Shown here: in pieces, positions 24,567 to 31,168 of the stretch
Numbering within the stretch: the first letter of the stretch is position 1
Layout of the letters: every line of letters starts with the position of its first letter
Assembly (NCBI RefSeq): GCF_000282515.1
Contig: NZ_AKJD01000248.1
Span: 1-37,114, forward strand
Direction of reading: 5' to 3'
From: Pseudomonas sp. GM80
GTDB lineage: Bacteria > Pseudomonadota > Gammaproteobacteria > Pseudomonadales > Pseudomonadaceae
DNA length: 37,114 bases
Made by a program: the position numbers and the translations under genes
Notes under the pieces: generated by a model
What the model was told of the DNA's origin: nothing
What the model saw: only the letters and a program-made list of their open reading frames with translations
Database searches by the model: none

Positions 24567-24624
24567 ATTGATTTAAATAAATTTATATCGGGGGGTTGAC
24601 GACCTCTCAATCCATCCATAGAAT
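24567..24624 (+). promoter_or_regulatory. Strong stable-RNA promoter of the tRNA array, with UP-like element
   Basis: TTGACG (24596-24601), 17 bp, TAGAAT (24619-24624), then a G+C-rich discriminator GCGCGCC. An AT-rich block, ATTGATTTAAATAAATTTAT at about 24568-24587, lies just upstream of the -35 as an UP element would. This is the standard layout of stringently controlled rRNA/tRNA promoters and ends 60 nt before the first tRNA. The remainder of the gap from 24315 holds no gene. Confidence 0.85.
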
Positions 24625-24684
24625 GCGCGCCACTTACAGCGTAAAGCGCACAGCGAAACGCGGTAGGGAGTGAAGTTGTAGTGT

Positions 24685-24760
24685 GTCCCCTTCGTCTAGT
24701 GGCCTAGGACACCGCCCTTTCACGGCGGTAACAGGGGTTCGAGTCCCCTAGGGGACGCCA
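24685..24760 (+). tRNA. tRNA-Glu (TTC), copy 1
   Basis: 76 nt including encoded CCA. Acceptor GTCCCCT pairs with AGGGGAC; anticodon stem CCGCC/GGCGG with loop CTTTCAC gives anticodon TTC; T arm GGGGTTCGAGTCCCC is intact. First gene of the array, 60 nt downstream of the promoter. Confidence 0.98.
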
Positions 24761-24762
24761 AT

Positions 24763-24838
<76 letters not shown>

Positions 24839-24942
24839 TTTTTAAACAGCAGTGCTTTCGGGCGGTGCTGAGTGAAACCAGAACCAAATCTTCGGACGCG
24901 GATCTGGACACCGAAACACACACCATGTGTTCCGGGTAGCGT

Positions 24943-25018
24943 GTCCCCTTCGTCTAGTGGCCTAGGACACCGCCCTTTCACGGCGGTAACAGGGGTTCGA
25001 GTCCCCTAGGGGACGCCA
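24943..25018 (+). tRNA. tRNA-Glu (TTC), copy 2
   Basis: Identical to copy 1 over all 76 nt. It follows a 104-nt spacer that contains no clear promoter or terminator. Confidence 0.98.
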
Positions 25019-25021
25019 TTT

Positions 25022-25097
<76 letters not shown>

Positions 25098-25107
25098 AAT
25101 TCTAGAA

Positions 25108-25133
25108 ACGCCGCTCAGTGAGCGGCGTTTTTA
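25108..25133 (+). terminator. Terminator-like hairpin inside the tRNA array
   Basis: ACGCCGCT-CAGTG-AGCGGCGT followed by TTTTATTA, 10 nt after the second tRNA-Gly and 22 nt before the third tRNA-Glu. It looks like a rho-independent terminator, yet a third tRNA pair follows without an obvious promoter of its own. Confidence 0.8.
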
Positions 25134-25154
25134 TTAGTGAAAGTTGTAGCCTGT

Positions 25155-25230
25155 GTCCCCTTCGTCTAGTGGCCTAGGACACCGCCCTTTCACGGCGGTA
25201 ACAGGGGTTCGAGTCCCCTAGGGGACGCCA
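25155..25230 (+). tRNA. tRNA-Glu (TTC), copy 3
   Basis: Identical to copies 1 and 2. Its 5' leader (GTGAAAGTTGTAG) resembles that of copy 1 (GTGAAGTTGTAG), so the duplicated unit probably includes the leader. Confidence 0.98.
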
Positions 25231-25232
25231 TT

Positions 25233-25308
<76 letters not shown>

Positions 25309-25320
25309 TATTCAACAAAA

Positions 25321-25352
25321 ACGCCGATCAGTGATGATCGGCGTTTTTGTTT
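25321..25352 (+). terminator. Final terminator of the tRNA array
   Basis: ACGCCGATCA-GTGA-TGATCGGCGT followed by TTTTGTTTG, a strong rho-independent terminator. Confidence 0.92.
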
Positions 25353-25374
25353 GTGCGCGATTTGTCGTCGCCCA

Positions 25375-25405
25375 CAAAAAAGGACCTTCACGGTCCTTTT
25401 TTTGC
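25375..25405. terminator. Terminator of the M20 dipeptidase gene (bidirectional)
   Basis: CAAAAAAGGACC-TTCAC-GGTCCTTTTTTTG, with A/T runs on both sides so it can act on both strands. It lies 46 nt past the dipeptidase stop on the minus strand. Confidence 0.88.
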
Positions 25406-25450
25406 GTCTGCCAGAACCCGGCCATGCGCTGACCGGATTCGAACGATCGA

Positions 25451-27190
25451 TCACAGCTTCGGCAGTTGCCCGATGCGGCCCATCATTTCGGTGACGATTT
25501 GCAGGTCCAGCAAGAACTGGTCAACGGTCTTGAATTCGCCATCGGTGTGTCCGGTGTATTTCACCTCAGGGCGTGCCAGGCCGAATTGCACGCCGTTAGG
25601 CAGTTCATGCACCGACGTGGCACCGGCAGAGGTGCCGAACTCGTGCTTCATGCCGAGGTTTTCTGTAGATACGGCCAGCAACGCCTTGACCCACTCACCT
25701 TCCGGATTACGGTACATCGGTTCGGCAACCGAGTAATCGAAGGCCACTGCGACGTGAGTTTTCTTCGTCCAGGCACTGAGTTTGTCAGCGATTTCAGCCT
25801 TGAGTTTTTCTGGCGACTTGCCCTTCGGCACGCGCAGGTTCACCGCCAGTTTGAAGGCTTTGTCATCCTCACCGACATACGTCAGAGAGGTGGTCAACGG
25901 ACCCATGAAACTGTCGGAGAAGCCCACCTTCAAAGTGTTGCCCAAGTAATCCAGGCCCCAGTTGTCGGCGGCGTAGCGGGCGGCATCGGTGAACTGGTTG
26001 TGCTTGAGGGCAACTTTACCGTTCAGGCTATTGATGAACACCAGCATGCGCGCCACCGGGTTCACGCCGGACTCCGGTTCGGAGGAGTGCGCAGAAACGC
26101 CGGTCACCGTCAGCTTGACGTCTTTACCGTCAACCTTGGCCGCCACTTCGAAGTTGCCGCCATTGTGCTTGGCGAACTCGTTGCCGGCCTTTTGCAGGCT
26201 GGCGGCCAGTTCGGCAGGTTTGTCGGTCAGCAATGTGACGACGGACGCCGAAGGAATCTGGTTGGTCGCCAGGCCGCCGGTCATCGAGGTGATTTCCGCG
26301 CCTTTGCCTTCGGCTGTGCGTTTGGCAAATTTGGCCATCACGGTGCCGTAGCCTTTTTCGGCAATCACCACCGGGTAACCACCGTCCAGCGCCATGTTGT
26401 AGGCCGGCGTCGGGTTGTTTTCGAAGTAGTAAGGGATGGCGTCGCCAGTGGTCTCTTCGGTGGTGTCGACCAGCAGTTTGAAGTTGCGTGCCAGTGGCAG
26501 CTTTTCTTCCTTGATCACTTTCATCGCGTACAACGCGACAACGATGCCGTTCTTGTCATCCTCGGTGCCGCGTCCGTACATGCGGTCGCCAATCAGGGTG
26601 ACTTTGAAAGGATCAAGCTTGGTGCCGTCCTTGAGCACCCAGTTTTCCGGCGTCACCGGCACCACGTCGGCGTGGGCGTGAATGCCGACAACTTCATTGC
26701 CTGCGCCGTCGAGGGAAATTTCGTAAACGCGGTTGTCGACGTTGCGGAATTTCAGATTGAACGATTCGGCCAGGCTCTGGATCTTCGCGGCAATCTTGAT
26801 GAACTCAGGGTTGTCGTGCTGGGCCACACCTTCCTTCTGAAAGGTCGGGATCTCGACCAGTTCACGCAGGGTTTCCAGCGCAGCTTTGCCGTATTTCACG
26901 CGGGTGTAGATACCCAGCAGACGGTGAACTTCGTTCAGTTGTTCAGCGGTCAGGGTCTTGTTGTCGAGGAAGGCGCTGATGGCCGGGCCGAGATTTTCGC
27001 TTTTGGCGATGTCGCTCTTGGCCAGACTGCCCAGAAACTCGCGGAAATCCGTGACGGTTTTGTCGTCGAAGGATTTCAGGATGACCGCGCTTTGCTGTGG
27101 CGTGATGTTGGCTTGAGCGGCGCTGGTGAATGACGCGAGGCTGGCCAGCATCAGGGTAGCGGCGGCCAGTTGCTTGAGGGAGAAATCCAT
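25451..27190 (-). CDS. Exported M20-family dipeptidase
   Basis: Zinc metallopeptidase of 579 residues with a signal peptide (MDFSLKQLAAATLMLASLAS then SAAQA, cleaved near 27), so periplasmic. Metal-ligand motifs in order are GIHAHADVVPV (His and Asp), GRGTEDDKNGIV (Asp), DTTEETTGD (the Glu-Glu pair) and a late SVHELPNG (His). GVSAHSSEPESG is the lid-domain block. It should cleave dipeptides or short peptides. ATG 27190 is chosen because it begins the signal peptide; the in-frame region up to 27352 has no family character. An 8-bp inverted repeat lies upstream. It is a single gene with terminators on both sides. Confidence 0.92.
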   Translation of the reverse strand: MDFSLKQLAAATLMLASLASFTSAAQANITPQQSAVILKSFDDKTVTDFREFLGSLAKSDIAKSENLGPAISAFLDNKTLTAEQLNEVHRLLGIYTRVKYGKAALETLRELVEIPTFQKEGVAQHDNPEFIKIAAKIQSLAESFNLKFRNVDNRVYEISLDGAGNEVVGIHAHADVVPVTPENWVLKDGTKLDPFKVTLIGDRMYGRGTEDDKNGIVVALYAMKVIKEEKLPLARNFKLLVDTTEETTGDAIPYYFENNPTPAYNMALDGGYPVVIAEKGYGTVMAKFAKRTAEGKGAEITSMTGGLATNQIPSASVVTLLTDKPAELAASLQKAGNEFAKHNGGNFEVAAKVDGKDVKLTVTGVSAHSSEPESGVNPVARMLVFINSLNGKVALKHNQFTDAARYAADNWGLDYLGNTLKVGFSDSFMGPLTTSLTYVGEDDKAFKLAVNLRVPKGKSPEKLKAEIADKLSAWTKKTHVAVAFDYSVAEPMYRNPEGEWVKALLAVSTENLGMKHEFGTSAGATSVHELPNGVQFGLARPEVKYTGHTDGEFKTVDQFLLDLQIVTEMMGRIGQLPKL

Positions 27191-27227
27191 TACGGAGGCT
27201 TTCCTTGCGGGCAATTGATGAGAAATA

Positions 27228-27249
27228 TTTCTGACGGTTGCGTCAGAAA
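27228..27249. promoter_or_regulatory. Inverted repeat upstream of the dipeptidase gene
   Basis: TTTCTGAC-GGTTGC-GTCAGAAA, perfect 8-bp arms with a 6-nt centre, 38 nt before the ATG. It could be an operator or a 5'-UTR hairpin; there is no T run, so it is not a terminator. Confidence 0.45.
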
Positions 27250-27337
27250 CATTTTGCAAACTAACACTGTGGGCGATTACCCAGGGAGTCCTGAAACTTG
27301 ATCTGTCGCACAGAAACGCAAAAGAGGCGCAGAAATG

Positions 27338-27373
27338 AAAAAGTCCCGGCAAGCGATTGCCGGGACTTTTTTG
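27338..27373. terminator. Terminator of the AlaX-oxygenase-LysE operon
   Basis: AAAAAGTCCCGGCAA-GCGA-TTGCCGGGACTTTTTT, a perfect long stem with T runs on either strand. It ends the minus-strand operon 5 nt after the lysE-like stop. Confidence 0.93.
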
Positions 27374-27377
27374 TCGC

Positions 27378-28016
27378 TTACATCGACAGCATCAAGCGCC
27401 CGGCGAACAGAATCAGGATCACGCCCATGCTGCGTTCGAACCAGTGCCCCATGCGCATGAACAGCACGCGCACCTTGTTGCTGGAGAAAAACAGCGCGAC
27501 GATCACGAACCACAACGCATTCACAAAACACATCCACAAGCCATAAAAGGCCTGGATTTGCAGGGGCGTGCTGGCACTGATGATCGTGGTGAAAATCGCC
27601 AGAAAGAACAGCGTTGCCTTGGGGTTGGTGGCGTTGGTCAGGAAACCGGTGCTGAACGCCTTGAACAACGATTGTTCCACCAACGGTTCATCGGCGGCTT
27701 TTTCGCCTTCAAGGGTGGTTTTCGGTTTGCTGCGGATCAGGCTGACCCCCAGATACAAAATGTAAGCACCACCGACTACCTTGGCCACGGTCAACAACCA
27801 TGGGGTGGTGTGCATCAACGCGCCGACGCCGAGCAAGGTGTACAGAACGTGCACGGAAATTCCCGCGCCGATGCCCAGTGCCGTGCAAATCCCCACCAGC
27901 CGTCCGAAGCGTACGCTTTGGCGGATGGTCACGGCGAAGTCCGGGCCGGGAGCGACCACGGCGAGAAAGTGAATGGTGGCCAGCGCCAGAAACTCGCCCA
28001 GGTAATTCGAATACAT
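27378..28016 (-). CDS. LysE/RhtB-family amino-acid exporter
   Basis: Inner-membrane exporter of 212 residues with about six membrane helices (about 5-27, 40-64, 70-90, 118-140, 150-172 and 190-210). The family signature APGPDF is at 22-27, and FLTNATNPKATLFF follows in the middle. LysE/RhtB proteins export amino acids such as lysine, threonine, homoserine or leucine and their analogues by proton antiport. The ATG at 28016 comes 1 nt after the stop of the upstream oxygenase gene, so the two are certainly co-transcribed. Context suggests its cargo is the product of the oxygenase (inference). Confidence 0.93.
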   Translation of the reverse strand: MYSNYLGEFLALATIHFLAVVAPGPDFAVTIRQSVRFGRLVGICTALGIGAGISVHVLYTLLGVGALMHTTPWLLTVAKVVGGAYILYLGVSLIRSKPKTTLEGEKAADEPLVEQSLFKAFSTGFLTNATNPKATLFFLAIFTTIISASTPLQIQAFYGLWMCFVNALWFVIVALFFSSNKVRVLFMRMGHWFERSMGVILILFAGRLMLSM

Positions 28017-28017
28017 C

Positions 28018-28788
28018 TCAGCTCCAGAAAGTCAGGGGTGAAGCATTGCCGCGATAACCGACAAAGAAAGAAAGGCTCAAGCGCGGATCTGCCACGCCCG
28101 GGGTCACCGAGTGCATGCAGCGCGAATTGAACATGATGAAGTCGCCGGGTTGCGGTCGTACTTCAAGCGCTGGCGGACCGAGCAGCGCCGGGTCGATGCC
28201 GTAACTGTCACCACGCATTTCGTCGAACTGATCCGGGCTGATGTCGTCGTCCCACATCTGCAACGCGCCGCCCTCGGTCGGCATGTTCAGGTAGACGTTG
28301 CAGGCAAATTGCGCTTCGAGGCTGCGTGCCTGAAAACTGTCCGGCGCGTCCTTGGCAAAAATGTCGTGGTGGGCGAGAAAGCACACCCCGGGCTTCACCA
28401 CCCGCGACAGGCCGACATACATTTTGCGACCGTAGAGGTTTTCCAGATGCGCGCCGGCCGGCCAGGATTCGTCGAGCATGCAGCGCAAGGTATCGACCGG
28501 CGAAGAGTAGGGCGCGCAGCGATTGCGCAATTCAGCAATATTGCCGGTGGCGCGTTCGAAGTAATCCTCGATCAACAGCGGCTGGTTTTCTGCTTCGTAA
28601 AACGCCATGCCGATGCGGCCGATACTCGGTGCGTTGATGTACCCCTCAAAGCCTGGAGCGAGAATCTTGTCGCCAATTTCGATGGCCAGCGGCGTGGGCA
28701 AAAAGCCTTTGACGCGGATGGCGAGGACTTCTTCGTTGGCCAGTTTTTTTATGCACGTCTCATCGAGACGCTCGACGTCTAGCATCAT
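28018..28788 (-). CDS. 2-oxoglutarate/Fe(II)-dependent oxygenase, probable free-amino-acid hydroxylase
   Basis: Soluble enzyme of 256 residues with the jelly-roll oxygenase pattern. His140-x-Asp142 (LAHHDIF) and distal His226 (RCMHSVTP) give the iron-binding facial triad, and Arg236 in DPRLSLSFF would bind 2-oxoglutarate. Other blocks are GFLPTPLA near the start, YVGLSRVVKPG, NVYLNMPTEGGALQMWD, and RPQPGDFIMFNS. Size and motifs recall the BesD-like family of free-amino-acid hydroxylases and halogenases. The halogenases have Gly in place of the Asp, and here Asp is present, so hydroxylation is expected. ATG 28788 (or 28785) has a weak ribosome site (GGACCTAAAAAA). It sits 88 nt after an AlaX-type gene and 1 nt before a LysE exporter. 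The substrate is unknown; assignment to the BesD group is from memory and needs a search. Confidence 0.8.
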   Translation of the reverse strand: MMLDVERLDETCIKKLANEEVLAIRVKGFLPTPLAIEIGDKILAPGFEGYINAPSIGRIGMAFYEAENQPLLIEDYFERATGNIAELRNRCAPYSSPVDTLRCMLDESWPAGAHLENLYGRKMYVGLSRVVKPGVCFLAHHDIFAKDAPDSFQARSLEAQFACNVYLNMPTEGGALQMWDDDISPDQFDEMRGDSYGIDPALLGPPALEVRPQPGDFIMFNSRCMHSVTPGVADPRLSLSFFVGYRGNASPLTFWS

Positions 28789-28876
28789 TTTTTTAGGTCC
28801 ATCTATCGATAGTCAACGGAACCTGCGAGTGCGGTTCCCCGGCGTCGGACGCTGCGCAGGGCAGCGCCCGAAATGC

Positions 28877-29503
28877 TCAATCCACGTGGTAGTGGACGGA
28901 CAGCGTGCCCTTCTTCTGCGACAGGGACGCGATCGTGACTGTGCCCAACTCCTTCAGGCTACGAACGTGGGTGCCGCCGCAGCCATAGGCCGGCAGTTCA
29001 CCAAAACCGATTTCCCGTGCGCCTTCACGCAGCGAGGTCAGGCGCGGCAGATCGTCGTCGATCCACTGCCCGATCCCGGACTGGAGGGTCTGCGCGTCGA
29101 CCTCCTGTGCACTGTCGCTCGGTTTGAATTGCACCCGGCCTTCGTCTGGCCAGTGATGCGCCTTGATCGGCATCCAGCCCATGGCCTGGACAAAATGGCC
29201 GATCAGGTGCCCGGCAGAATGCATGCGCGTGTTGAACTCGCGCCGCGGCTGGTCAACCCGGATAGCGGTCATGCCGAGCGGAACAGGGCGGTCGACGAAA
29301 TGAATGATCCGCTCCGGCTCCTGCACCACGCGCAGAACCTGGGCTTCTCCGATCCAGCCGGTATCGCAAGGCTGGCCGCCACCCTGCGGATGAAACAGCG
29401 TGGCGCGCAGCACCACGGCGAATTCTTGCTCATGGGCCGTGCAATCGAGCACTTCCACATTAGCCTTGAGGTGATCGCTATGGAAAAAGAGGCGAAGCGT
29501 CAT
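28877..29503 (-). CDS. AlaX-type trans-editing tRNA deacylase
   Basis: Free-standing homologue of the alanyl-tRNA synthetase editing domain, 208 residues. It has the AlaRS-type block HPQGGGQPCDTG (38-49), zinc motif HxxxH (His95, His99 in MHSAGHLIGH) and CxxxH (Cys175, His179 in CGGTH). It lacks the synthetase catalytic part. Such proteins hydrolyse mischarged tRNA, classically Ser- or Gly-tRNA(Ala). ATG 29503 is chosen for the AAGGGC site 9 nt upstream; the frame extends to 29572 without family match. It is the first gene of an operon with an amino-acid oxygenase and exporter, which suggests it clears tRNA charged with an unusual amino acid, as FthB does for fluorothreonine in Streptomyces cattleya (analogy, inferred). 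Confidence 0.9.
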   Translation of the reverse strand: MTLRLFFHSDHLKANVEVLDCTAHEQEFAVVLRATLFHPQGGGQPCDTGWIGEAQVLRVVQEPERIIHFVDRPVPLGMTAIRVDQPRREFNTRMHSAGHLIGHFVQAMGWMPIKAHHWPDEGRVQFKPSDSAQEVDAQTLQSGIGQWIDDDLPRLTSLREGAREIGFGELPAYGCGGTHVRSLKELGTVTIASLSQKKGTLSVHYHVD

Positions 29504-29532
29504 ATTCCATGCCCTTATTAAAGTTTCTGTTT

Positions 29533-29555
29533 TTATTATATGAATCGTGTAATAA
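29533..29555. promoter_or_regulatory. LysR-type operator candidate between the AlaX and LysR genes
   Basis: TTATTA-N11-TAATAA, an inverted repeat with the T-N11-A spacing of LysR binding sites, in a 90-nt AT-rich divergent gap that contrasts with the GC-rich surroundings. It lies 30 nt before the AlaX start and 39 nt before the LysR start, suitable for controlling both. Confidence 0.6.
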
Positions 29556-29593
29556 CGTGATAATCCGTTCAAACATCAAAGGACTTGTGCGCT

Positions 29594-30592
29594 GTGAGCA
29601 TAAATCTGCCGCTACCGCTGCTCGGCGAAATGGCGATTTTCGTCAAGGTCGTGGAGACCGGCAGCTTCTCTGAAGCAGCCCGCCAACTGGGGTCGTCACC
29701 GTCCGCAGTCAGCCGCAGTATTTCCCGCCTGGAAAAAGCTCTGGCCACCCGCTTGTTGCAGCGCACCACACGCAAGCTGCGCTTGAGTGACGGCGGCGAA
29801 GAAGTGTTCAAGCGCTGTCAGGAGATGGTCAGCGCGGCCAAGTCAGTGATGGAAATCAGCGGCCAGTTCACGCATGAAGCCGAAGGGCTGGTGCGGGTCA
29901 GCGTGCCGAAAGCGGTCGGGCGCTTTGTGATTCATCCGCACATGCCGGAGTTTTTGCGGCGCTATCCCAAGGTCGATGTCGAGTTGCTGCTGGAGGACCG
30001 TCAGGTTGATCTGATCGACGATCATGTTGATCTGGCCATTCGCATCACCGACCGGCCACCGGCCGGGTTGGTCGGTCGGCAATTGCTGACCATCGACCAT
30101 ATGCTGTGCGCCACCCCGCAATACCTGGCCGAACACGGCACGCCGACGCACCCGCATGACTTGCTCAACCACAGCTGCATTTACCTGGGCGAAACCCCGA
30201 GCGATGCGCGCTGGAAATTCAAGAAGGGCAGTAAGTCGGTAACGGTCGGAGTACGTGGTCGATATGCCGCCAACCATACGGGTGTGCGGTTGGGCGCGGT
30301 GTTGCAGCACATTGGCATTGGCAGCCTGCCGTACTTCACCGCGCGTTATGCGTTGGAGCAGAAGTTGATTGTGCAGGTGTTGCCGGACTGGACGTTCCTG
30401 GCTTCCTACCACGGTGGACTCTGGCTGTTGCATTCGCCCACGCGGTATTTGCCGCCGAAGTTGCGCGTGTTCATCGACTATCTGGTGGAGTGTCTGGAGA
30501 GGGAGCCGACGTTGAGCAAGCCGGGCAAGGCGGGCAGTGTGAATAACGCGGCGATGGCGTATGAGCTGCCGGAAAGTGAAGGGTTGTTGTAG
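29594..30592 (+). CDS. LysR-family transcriptional regulator
   Basis: Regulator of 332 residues. The N-terminal wHTH (about 8-66) has FVKVVETGSFSEAARQLGSSPSAVSRSISRLEKAL, TRLLQRTTRKLRLSD; the effector-binding domain (about 90-300) is PBP2-like of the CrgA/DsdC-like group (VRVSVPKAVGRFVIHPHMPEF, VDLAIRI, GLVGRQL). GTG 29594 is chosen since AAAGGA lies about 10 nt upstream; TTG 29585 is too close to that site. It is divergent from the AlaX-oxygenase-exporter operon with a 90-nt AT-rich gap, the usual place of a LysR controlling its neighbour. The inducer is likely the amino acid handled by that operon (inference). Confidence 0.93.
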   Translation: MSINLPLPLLGEMAIFVKVVETGSFSEAARQLGSSPSAVSRSISRLEKALATRLLQRTTRKLRLSDGGEEVFKRCQEMVSAAKSVMEISGQFTHEAEGLVRVSVPKAVGRFVIHPHMPEFLRRYPKVDVELLLEDRQVDLIDDHVDLAIRITDRPPAGLVGRQLLTIDHMLCATPQYLAEHGTPTHPHDLLNHSCIYLGETPSDARWKFKKGSKSVTVGVRGRYAANHTGVRLGAVLQHIGIGSLPYFTARYALEQKLIVQVLPDWTFLASYHGGLWLLHSPTRYLPPKLRVFIDYLVECLEREPTLSKPGKAGSVNNAAMAYELPESEGLL

Positions 30593-30598
30593 CGCAAA

Positions 30599-30681
30599 AG
30601 CAAAAGATCGCAGCCTTCGGCAGCTCCTACAGAGGAATGCGCCTTCCTGTAGGAGCTGCCGCAGGCTGCGATCTTTTGATG
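30599..30681. repeat. REPIN, GGAGCTGCCG...GCTGCGATCTTTTGAT class
   Basis: Inverted arm CAAAAGATCGCAGCCTTCGG-CAGCTCCTACAG (30601-30632) faces TGTAGGAGCTGCCGCAGGCT-GCGATCTTTTGAT (30648-30680). It fills the gap between two convergent genes. Confidence 0.9.
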
Positions 30682-30686
30682 TTAAA

Positions 30687-31094
30687 TCAGTGCTTGCTGT
30701 CCTGAGCGGACATCGCCAGCAACTGCTTTTCCTGATTCCAGTCGAACGGTTCGTCGTTCTGTTCAGCTTCGTAACGACGCTCTTCCAGCGCCTGATACAT
30801 GTCGATTTCTTCATCGGACAGGTAATGCAGGCAGTCACCGGCGAAGAACCACAGCAGATCCCGCGGGATCAGGTGAGCGATTTGCGGATAACGGGTAATC
30901 ACTTGAGTCAGGATGTCCTGGCCCAGGTATTGGCTTTCGATCGGATCGATCGGCAGCGATGCGAGCAGTTCGTCGAAGCGCTCCAGAAACAAGGCATGGC
31001 TTTCTTCGGGAACCTGTTCGGCCTCACCTACGGCGACCAGGATACTGCGCAGGTGGTCGAGCAACACAAGATGATCGGCAACGACGTTGGACAC
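30687..31094 (-). CDS. Small conserved protein beside fadE, function unknown
   Basis: Soluble acidic protein of 135 residues, all-helical by appearance, without signal peptide or membrane segment. Conserved-looking blocks are YLGQDILTQVITRYPQIAHL, RDLLWFFAGDCLHYLSDEE and the C-terminal EQNDEPFDWNQEKQLL. I recall this family next to the acyl-CoA dehydrogenase gene in Pseudomonas (PA2816 beside PA2815, from memory), with no known role. GTG 31094 is chosen because GAGGA lies 8 nt upstream; the frame to 31157 would overlap almost to the fadE stop with no added similarity. It starts 74 nt after fadE and is probably co-transcribed. An accessory to the dehydrogenase is plausible but unproven. Confidence 0.8.
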   Translation of the reverse strand: MSNVVADHLVLLDHLRSILVAVGEAEQVPEESHALFLERFDELLASLPIDPIESQYLGQDILTQVITRYPQIAHLIPRDLLWFFAGDCLHYLSDEEIDMYQALEERRYEAEQNDEPFDWNQEKQLLAMSAQDSKH

Positions 31095-31168
31095 GAGATA
31101 AGTCCTCAAGAGCAAAACGGGCGCGGGAGTATAAAGCTCCTGCGCCCGCTTGGACATGGGTCTCAGGA

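Noticed and set aside
25466..27133. A 555-codon plus-strand frame opposite the M20 dipeptidase
   Set aside because: Antisense shadow; the minus strand carries the signal peptide and all zinc motifs, while this frame has none.
28018..28788. Radical halogenase
   Set aside because: The iron motif keeps Asp (HHD) where halogenases have Gly or Ala, so hydroxylase is the better call.
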